Positions 32,827 to 37,680 of a DNA stretch of 37,680 nucleotides are shown here, piece by piece. The notes under the pieces are model-generated. The model saw only the letters and a program-made list of their open reading frames with translations. It was not told where the DNA came from and ran no database searches. Each line of letters opens with the position of its first letter. Within the stretch, counting starts at the first letter, position 1. Source of the DNA: Streptomyces aurantiacus JA 4570 (lineage in GTDB: Bacteria; Actinomycetota; Actinomycetes; Streptomycetales; Streptomycetaceae); the NCBI RefSeq assembly GCF_000414115.1, contig NZ_AOPZ01000497.1, forward strand, positions 1-37,680, written 5' to 3'. The position numbers and the translations under genes are program-made.

Positions 32827-34085
32827 TGCGCCGCCGCCGTTCACCCGCCTTACCGCAGCACCCGTCGACGTCCATCCGGACCGCCCGGACCGCCCGGACC
32901 GTCCTCGCCGCGCTCCTCGCCGGGGCCGCCGTCCTCACCGCGCAGGCGGGCCCGGCCGCGGCTGACGGGTTACCGGACACCGGCCGGCCCCCGGCCACCG
33001 CGCGGCCCCCGGCCACCGACTGGTCCGTCGCCCTGGTCGAATCCACCACGGCCCGGCACACGCCGACGTCGATCGGCGGCTGGTCCTACCCCGTCGGGCT
33101 CTACCTCTACGGCCAGTACCTCACGTACCAACGCACCCACGAAGACCGCTACTTGACGTACATCAAGGAGTACGTCGACCGCTTCGTCGACGCCGACGGG
33201 AACATCGGGCAGAAGTTCAACAGCCTCGACAGCATGCAGGCCGGGCGGCTCCTGGTGATCCTGCACCACGAGACCGGCGAGGACCGCTACGGTGTCGCCG
33301 CCCGGATGATCCGCGAGCGCCTGAAGACCTACCCGCGCACCGAGGACGGCGGCTTCTGGCACGCCGACACCGCGAGCCGCGCCCACCAACTCTGGTCCGA
33401 CGGCGTCTACATGGTCAATCCGTTCCTCGTCGAGTACGGCAAGGAGTTCGCCGACGAGGCGTACACCGACCGGGAGGCCGTCGAGCAGCTCAATGTGTAC
33501 GCCCGCCGCCTCCAGGCGGACAACGGCCTGTTCCAGCACGCGTACGACGAGTCGCGCACCGCGGTCTGGGCCGACAAGGGCACCGGGCGCGCCCCCGAGC
33601 AGTGGTGCCGGGCCATCGGCTGGTACTCCATGGCCGCCGTCAACGTCCTGGACGCCACGCCCCGGAGCGACCCGGGGCGCCGCGAACTGCTCGGCCACGT
33701 ACGCGAGTTGGCGGCAGGCATCGCGCGGACCCAGGACCCGGCGACCGGCCGCTGGTTCCAGGTCGTCGACAAGGGGACGGCCGACGGCAACTGGACCGAG
33801 ACGTCCTGCTCCAGCATGTTCACCTTCGCCCTGTCGCGCGGGGCGGAGAAGGGCTACATCGCGAAGTCCTACGAGGGTGTCGCGCGGCGCGGCTACCGGG
33901 GCGTGCTGGAAAAGATCTCGCTCGGCTCCGACGGGCTGACCGACCTCACGGACATCTCCATCGGCACCAACGTCGGCGACTACGCCTTCTACATCGCGCG
34001 CCCCCGGCAGACCAACGACTTCCACGGACTAGGCGCGTTTCTGATCATGAACGAACAACTCAGGAAGAAGGTGAGCGGGCGATGA
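32823..34085 (+). CDS. Secreted GH88/GH105-type unsaturated glycuronyl hydrolase, two TTA codons
   Basis: A 420-aa secreted protein. Signal peptide residues about 1-47 (RRRR, hydrophobic core, then AGPAAA) precede a six-hairpin glycosidase of the GH105/88 type: WSYPVGLYLYGQYLTYQRT, DGVYMVNPFLVEYGK, AVWADKGTGRAPEQWCRAIG and WYSMAAVNVL. Such enzymes remove the unsaturated uronate left by lyases. Leu10 (32850-32852) and Leu50 (32970-32972) are TTA codons, so translation should need the bldA tRNA. GGGAGGAAC precedes ATG 32823, which overlaps the pqqE stop; its own stop overlaps the lyase-like gene. Confidence 0.87.
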   Translation: MMRRRRSPALPQHPSTSIRTARTARTVLAALLAGAAVLTAQAGPAAADGLPDTGRPPATARPPATDWSVALVESTTARHTPTSIGGWSYPVGLYLYGQYLTYQRTHEDRYLTYIKEYVDRFVDADGNIGQKFNSLDSMQAGRLLVILHHETGEDRYGVAARMIRERLKTYPRTEDGGFWHADTASRAHQLWSDGVYMVNPFLVEYGKEFADEAYTDREAVEQLNVYARRLQADNGLFQHAYDESRTAVWADKGTGRAPEQWCRAIGWYSMAAVNVLDATPRSDPGRRELLGHVRELAAGIARTQDPATGRWFQVVDKGTADGNWTETSCSSMFTFALSRGAEKGYIAKSYEGVARRGYRGVLEKISLGSDGLTDLTDISIGTNVGDYAFYIARPRQTNDFHGLGAFLIMNEQLRKKVSGR

Positions 34086-34894
34086 CGCCCTCACGGAGGA
34101 CCGTACTGGGGGCGGCACTCGGGGCCGGAGCGGGCGCCGCCGCCACGGCCGTCGGCCTGCCCGAGGCGAGCGCGGAGAGCGCGGTGAGCACGGCACCCGC
34201 CGCCGACTGGCAGCTGCGCTGGTCCCCGTCCGCCCGCGACGTCGGCCTGCGCGCCTTCGAGACGCTGGAGGACGACCGCGCCGGCTCGCACCCGGCGGCC
34301 AAGCCGCACATCAAGGCCGAGGGCGACAACTTCCGCTTCACCATGCACACGGTCGACCGCGACACCAGCGACGACCGCCAGCGCCACGAGGTCACCGGCT
34401 GCCGCACCGGCGACTCGTACCTGAAGTGGCAGAAGGGCCAGACCTGGCGCCTCACCTACCGCATGTACCTGCCGAGTTCGCTGAAGGCGACCACGAGCTT
34501 CACGCACATCATGCAGATGAAGCAGCCGGGCGCGGGCAGCGCGCCGATCGTCGTGCAGTCGCTGCGCCGGGTGGGCGGCAAGCAGACCATCGAGCTGAAG
34601 ATCTTCGAGCGGGGCATCCTCGTCGGCCGCACCGATCTGGAGCCGCTGCACGACAGATGGACCGACGTCGACTTCCAGATCAAGATCGGCGACGGCTCGT
34701 CGGGGTCCGTGCGCTGGATCCTCAAGAGCGGTTCCACGACCGTGATCGACAAGTCGACGTCGGGTGTGGACACCTTCCTCGCCGACCGCGTCCGCCCCAA
34801 GTGGGGCATCTACCGCTCCCTGGGCGACAGTTCGGGCTCGCTCCAGAACACGTACATGCTCCTGACCGGCATGCGCGCCCACCAGCTCGTGTGA
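34082..34894 (+). CDS. Tat-exported polysaccharide lyase-like jelly-roll protein
   Basis: A 270-aa protein with a twin-arginine signal (SRRTVLGAALGAGAGA, cleavage near ASA at about 32). The rest reads as a beta-jelly-roll of the heparinase-I/glucuronan-lyase-like type: WRLTYRMYLPSSLKA, FTHIMQMKQPG, IELKIFERGILVGRTD and RPKWGIYRSLGDSSG. I recognise it as a polysaccharide lyase-like family but not which one. Catalytic residues were not assigned. Next to the GH105 gene, it would make the unsaturated oligosaccharides that the hydrolase trims. ATG 34082 overlaps the upstream stop (ATGA). Confidence 0.75.
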   Translation: MTPSRRTVLGAALGAGAGAAATAVGLPEASAESAVSTAPAADWQLRWSPSARDVGLRAFETLEDDRAGSHPAAKPHIKAEGDNFRFTMHTVDRDTSDDRQRHEVTGCRTGDSYLKWQKGQTWRLTYRMYLPSSLKATTSFTHIMQMKQPGAGSAPIVVQSLRRVGGKQTIELKIFERGILVGRTDLEPLHDRWTDVDFQIKIGDGSSGSVRWILKSGSTTVIDKSTSGVDTFLADRVRPKWGIYRSLGDSSGSLQNTYMLLTGMRAHQLV

Positions 34895-34934
34895 ACCATC
34901 ACCCCCACGCAGACCCCCCCACATGGAGGAACAC

Positions 34935-36041
34935 GTGCACGACAGCCAGAGCAAGAGCCGCTCGGCCAGGAAGGTGGCCCTCGCCACAACAGCCGTGCTG
35001 ACGGCGGGACTTGTGGCGTACGCCCCCTCGGTGTCCGCCGCACCGGCCGCACCCGCCGGTGAGCCCACCGACATCAAGACGATCTCGACCGGCTGGACCA
35101 TACCCTGGGGCACCTCCTGGCTGCCCGACGGCAAGTCCGCGCTCGTCACCGAGCGGGACGACTTCCGGGTCTGGTCGGTCTCGGCCGACGGCTCGACGAA
35201 GAAGCAGGTCGGCAAGGTGCCCGAGTCCCAGACGACCGGTGGCGAGGGCGGCCTGATGGGTGTCGCCGTCGACCCGCAGTGGGCCACGAACCACTACGTG
35301 TACTTCATGCACACCTCGTCCGAGGGCAACCGGATCGCGCGCATGACGTACGACGGCTCCTCGCTCAGCGGCTACACGGTGCTGCTGAAGGGGATCAAGA
35401 AGGCCAGGTACCACAACGGCGGCCGCCTCGCCTTCGGCCCGGACGGCCATCTGTACGCCACCACCGGCGACGCCCAGTCCAAGCCTCTCGCGCAGGACAA
35501 GAACTCGCTCAACGGCAAGATCCTGCGCCTGACCCGGGACGGCAAGCCCGCGCCCGGCAACCCGTTCGGCAACTACGTGTACAGCCTCGGCCACCGCAAC
35601 CCGCAGGGCATCGCCTTCGATCCGCAGGGCCGCCTGTGGGAGGCCGAGCTGGGCGACGCGAGCAAGGACGAGCTGAACCTCATCAAGCCGGGCAAGAACT
35701 ACGGCTGGCCCACCTGTGAGGGCACCTGCGATGTCTCCGGGATGACCAACCCGAAGAAGACCTGGGGCGTCGCCGAGGCATCCCCGAGCGGCGTCGCCGT
35801 GGTCGACGGCGCGGTCTACATGGCCGCCCTCAAGGGCGAGCGCCTGTGGCGCATCCCCATCAACGCCGACAACGAGAACGTCGGCACGGCCAAGGCGTTC
35901 TATGTCGGCCAGTACGGCCGCCTGCGCGCGGTGACCGCCGTGCCGGGCGCGAAGTCGCTGTGGCTGTCGACGACCAACGCCGACGGCAACGGCGGGGAGC
36001 CGGACGGCGCGGACAGGATCTTCCGCGTGAACATCGGCTAG
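34935..36041 (+). CDS. Secreted glucose/sorbosone dehydrogenase, PQQ-dependent family
   Basis: A 368-aa beta-propeller sugar dehydrogenase. A signal peptide ends near VSA at about residue 35. Family motifs: GGEGGLMGVAVDP (102-114), YHNGGRLAFGPDGHLYATTG with probable catalytic base His160, YSLGHRNPQGIAFDPQGRLW with probable PQQ-contacting Arg221, NYGWPTCEG, and late SPSGVAV and GERLWRIP. It oxidises sugars or aldoses outside the cell using PQQ, which the upstream pqq genes would supply. GTG 34935 is preferred over ATG 34923 because GGAGG (34925-34929) precedes it correctly. It lies 40 bp after the lyase gene. Its TAG stop lies in a CTAG shared with the convergent ABC gene. Confidence 0.9.
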   Translation: MHDSQSKSRSARKVALATTAVLTAGLVAYAPSVSAAPAAPAGEPTDIKTISTGWTIPWGTSWLPDGKSALVTERDDFRVWSVSADGSTKKQVGKVPESQTTGGEGGLMGVAVDPQWATNHYVYFMHTSSEGNRIARMTYDGSSLSGYTVLLKGIKKARYHNGGRLAFGPDGHLYATTGDAQSKPLAQDKNSLNGKILRLTRDGKPAPGNPFGNYVYSLGHRNPQGIAFDPQGRLWEAELGDASKDELNLIKPGKNYGWPTCEGTCDVSGMTNPKKTWGVAEASPSGVAVVDGAVYMAALKGERLWRIPINADNENVGTAKAFYVGQYGRLRAVTAVPGAKSLWLSTTNADGNGGEPDGADRIFRVNIG

Positions 36042-36889
36042 CCGCGGTCGGCGGGACCGCCGGGTCGTTGGGGCGGCCCGGCAGCGGTGCCGAGGTACGC
36101 GTCGCGGACCTTCGGGTCGGCGCGTACCTCGGCCGCCGTGCCCTCGGCGAGCACGCGGCCGAGGTCGAGCACGACGACGCGGGCGCACACCTCCATCACG
36201 AAGGCCACGTTGTGCTCGACCAGGACCACGCCGACGCCCTCCTCGTCCGCCAAGTGCCGTACGACGGCTATGAGTTGTCGCCGTTCGGGGACCGTCATCC
36301 CCGAGGCGGGCTCGTCCAGGAGCAGCACGGCGGGCGGGTCCGCGACGGCGCGGGCCAGCTCCACCATCCGGGCCCGGCCCACCGGCAGGCCGCCCGCGTA
36401 ACGTTCCGCCAGGTCGTCGAGGCCGCACTCGCGCAGGACGGTGGCGGCCCGCGCGCGCCGGGCGCCCTCGCGGGCCCGCCGCGCCGGCGCCGCCACCAGA
36501 TCCGCGGCGAACCCGCCGCCGCCTCCACGCCACTCCTGCGCCACCAGCAGATTGTCGGCGACCGTGAGCTGCCCGAACAGTTGCTGCCGCTGGAAGGTCC
36601 TGCGCATGCCGTGCCGGGCGCGCCACACCGGTGAGCGCCGGGTGACGTCGGCGCCGCCGAGCAGCACCCGGCCGCGGTCCGGGCGGCGGATGCCCGACAG
36701 GACGTCGAACAGGGTGGTCTTGCCCGCGCCGTTGGGCCCGATGAGGCCGCAGACCTCGCCCGGGCGGAGGGTGAGCGTGACGTCGTCGAGGGCGCGGATG
36801 CCGCCGAAGCGGACGGTGACGCGGGAGGCGGTGAGGGCAGGGGGTTCTGTGAGGGGTGCTTTGTCCCCGTTCATGGGTGCCTCGCTCAT
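36038..36889 (-). CDS. LivG-type branched-chain amino acid ABC transporter ATP-binding protein
   Basis: A 283-aa ABC ATPase of the LivG type, which powers uptake of branched-chain amino acids or related compounds. Walker A is GPNGAGKTT (51-59), the family-typical FQRQQLFGQLTVADNLL follows, and the signature segment is GGLPVGRARMVELARAV, with LPVG in place of the common LSGG. Walker B is VLLLDEPASGM and the H-loop VLVEHN. ATG 36889 sits in a 15-bp repeat with no clear ribosome site. The upstream gene is LivF-type. The permeases and binding protein are outside the window. The stop is convergent and overlapping (CTAG) with the dehydrogenase. Confidence 0.9.
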   Translation of the reverse strand: MSEAPMNGDKAPLTEPPALTASRVTVRFGGIRALDDVTLTLRPGEVCGLIGPNGAGKTTLFDVLSGIRRPDRGRVLLGGADVTRRSPVWRARHGMRRTFQRQQLFGQLTVADNLLVAQEWRGGGGGFAADLVAAPARRAREGARRARAATVLRECGLDDLAERYAGGLPVGRARMVELARAVADPPAVLLLDEPASGMTVPERRQLIAVVRHLADEEGVGVVLVEHNVAFVMEVCARVVVLDLGRVLAEGTAAEVRADPKVRDAYLGTAAGPPQRPGGPADRG

Positions 36890-36943
36890 GGGCGCTCGCT
36901 CACGGGTGCTTCGTTCATGGCTGCGTCGTTCATGGGTGCCTCG
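36869..36943. repeat. 15-bp degenerate tandem repeats at the LivF/LivG junction
   Basis: About five imperfect copies of TTCATGGGTGCCTCG run across the end of the LivF-type gene and the start of the LivG-type gene. On the minus strand each copy offers an ATG or GTG, encoding strings such as MNEAP and MSEAP in different frames. Confidence 0.75.
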
Positions 36944-37680
36944 CCTCCATCGACGGGTGGTCCGGCTCCTCGGTCGCGAGGCCCAGGTACGCCTCCGTGA
37001 GGCGGTCCACCCGTACCTCGGCGCGCGGCCCCGACCAGGCGACGCGGCCCTGCGCCAGGTAGGCGACGGTGTCCGCGAGGCCGAGCACCTCCGCCGCCTT
37101 CTCCTCCACCAGGAGCAGCCCCGTCCCCGCGTCCCTGAGCTCGGCGAGCAGCCGGAACACCTCGTCGGCGACCCGGGGCGCCAGGCCGAGCGACGGCTCG
37201 TCGGCGATGAGTACGTCCGGGGGCCGCTGGAGCAGCGGGGCGAGGGACAGCAGTTGCTGCTCGCCGCCGGAGAGCGAGGCCGCCGGGACGGTGCGGCGGG
37301 CCGCCAGGGCGGGGAAGCGGGTGTAGACCGCCGCGCGGGACGCGGGGTCCGGGAGGTGGAGGGTGAGGTTCTCCTCGATGGTCAGGGTGGGGAAGATGCC
37401 GCGGGTCTCGGGGGCGAGGACGATGCCTGCGCGGGAGCGGTGGGGTGCCCCCAGGCTGGTGACGTCCCGGCCGGCGGCGGTCACCCGGCCGCGGGTGGGC
37501 GGGAGTTGGCCTGCCGCCACCTGGCACAAGGTGGACTTTCCCGCGCCGTTGGGGCCGAGGAGGACGACGATTTCTCCGGGGTGGACGGTGAGGTCCACGC
37601 CGTGGAGGACGGGGGTGGTGTCGTGGGCGGCGTGGAGGTCGTGGAGGGCGAGGGCGGGGGGCCGCTGCGCGGGGCTCTCC
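36930..37680 (-). CDS. LivF-type branched-chain amino acid ABC transporter ATP-binding protein (partial, 5' end beyond window)
   Basis: The frame is open to the window edge, so the true start lies outside. About 250 residues are visible: a lead-in (VLHGVDLTVHPGE), Walker A GPNGAGKST, ETRGIFPTLTIEENL, signature LSGGEQQLLSLAP, Walker B VLIADEPSLGLAP and LLLVEEKAAEV. The pattern ETRGIFPTLTIEENL is typical of LivF. It lies 40 bp upstream of the LivG-type gene on the same strand and forms an operon with it. The substrate is unknown without the binding protein. Confidence 0.9.
   Translation of the reverse strand, partial: ESPAQRPPALALHDLHAAHDTTPVLHGVDLTVHPGEIVVLLGPNGAGKSTLCQVAAGQLPPTRGRVTAAGRDVTSLGAPHRSRAGIVLAPETRGIFPTLTIEENLTLHLPDPASRAAVYTRFPALAARRTVPAASLSGGEQQLLSLAPLLQRPPDVLIADEPSLGLAPRVADEVFRLLAELRDAGTGLLLVEEKAAEVLGLADTVAYLAQGRVAWSGPRAEVRVDRLTEAYLGLATEEPDHPSMEARHP

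Noticed and set aside
36886..37527. Long open frame opposite the LivF-type gene's true frame, ending MNEAPVSERP
   Set aside because: Its composition is that of a shadow frame (Pro/Arg/Gly-rich), and the overlapping frame has full ABC ATPase motifs.
36038..37680. LivFG-type transporter as part of the PQQ/polysaccharide system
   Set aside because: It is on the opposite strand, reads toward the dehydrogenase and has no shared regulation visible; adjacency alone is not enough.
1..37680. Search by eye for tRNA genes, CRISPR arrays and insertion-sequence ends
   Set aside because: No cloverleaf-like segments, spaced identical repeats with unique spacers, or transposase motifs were found.

Overview
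The window is high-GC actinobacterial chromosome, almost certainly Streptomyces. Third codon positions are nearly all G or C, GTG starts and ATGA/GTGA overlaps are common, and TTA leucine codons are almost absent. The intergenic repeats and the protein set (nSTAND/WD40 protein, MmyB-type XRE regulator, DUF6345-like protein, large secreted subtilase, LivFG-type ATPases) fit that genus. I saw no tRNA, rRNA, CRISPR array, insertion sequence or prophage.

Layout. 1-5.3 kb: the 3' end of an aminotransferase gene broken by a perfect 20-bp tandem duplication, a metallo-beta-lactamase (MBL)-fold hydrolase, a convergent DedA/MBL pair beside a 39-bp tandem array, a small resolvase-like protein, and a divergent TetR/SDR pair with nested dyads between them. 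5.4-15.2 kb: a holin-4_2/alkaline-phosphatase fusion, an APC permease, a DUF6345-like protein with a His-Gly/Cys pair resembling clan CD peptidases, a secreted 1133-aa subtilase and an OsmC protein. 15.3-24.5 kb: an orphan second DnaK behind a HAIR-like site, a divergent XRE regulator/ADP-ribosylglycohydrolase pair, a pterin carbinolamine dehydratase, two methyltransferases (one with a His-rich N-terminus), a VOC protein and a GT39-type membrane protein with no good start codon. 24.5-29.1 kb: a 1246-aa HTH-nSTAND-WD40 protein and an aldo/keto reductase.

29.4-36.0 kb is the standout: pqqA-B-C-D-E followed, with overlapping start and stop codons, by a secreted GH105-type unsaturated glycuronyl hydrolase and a Tat-exported polysaccharide lyase-like protein, then 40 bp later by a secreted glucose/sorbosone dehydrogenase of the PQQ-dependent family. 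This looks like one transcription unit that makes the cofactor, depolymerises a uronate-containing polysaccharide and oxidises the released sugars outside the cell. The GH105 gene carries two TTA codons in its N-terminal region, and I found none in any other gene here. The secreted half is therefore likely to depend on the bldA tRNA (development-linked), while the cofactor half would not.

36.0-37.7 kb: two LivG/LivF-type ABC ATPases on the minus strand, the second running off the window.

Functions are inferred from motifs read by eye; no database search was run.
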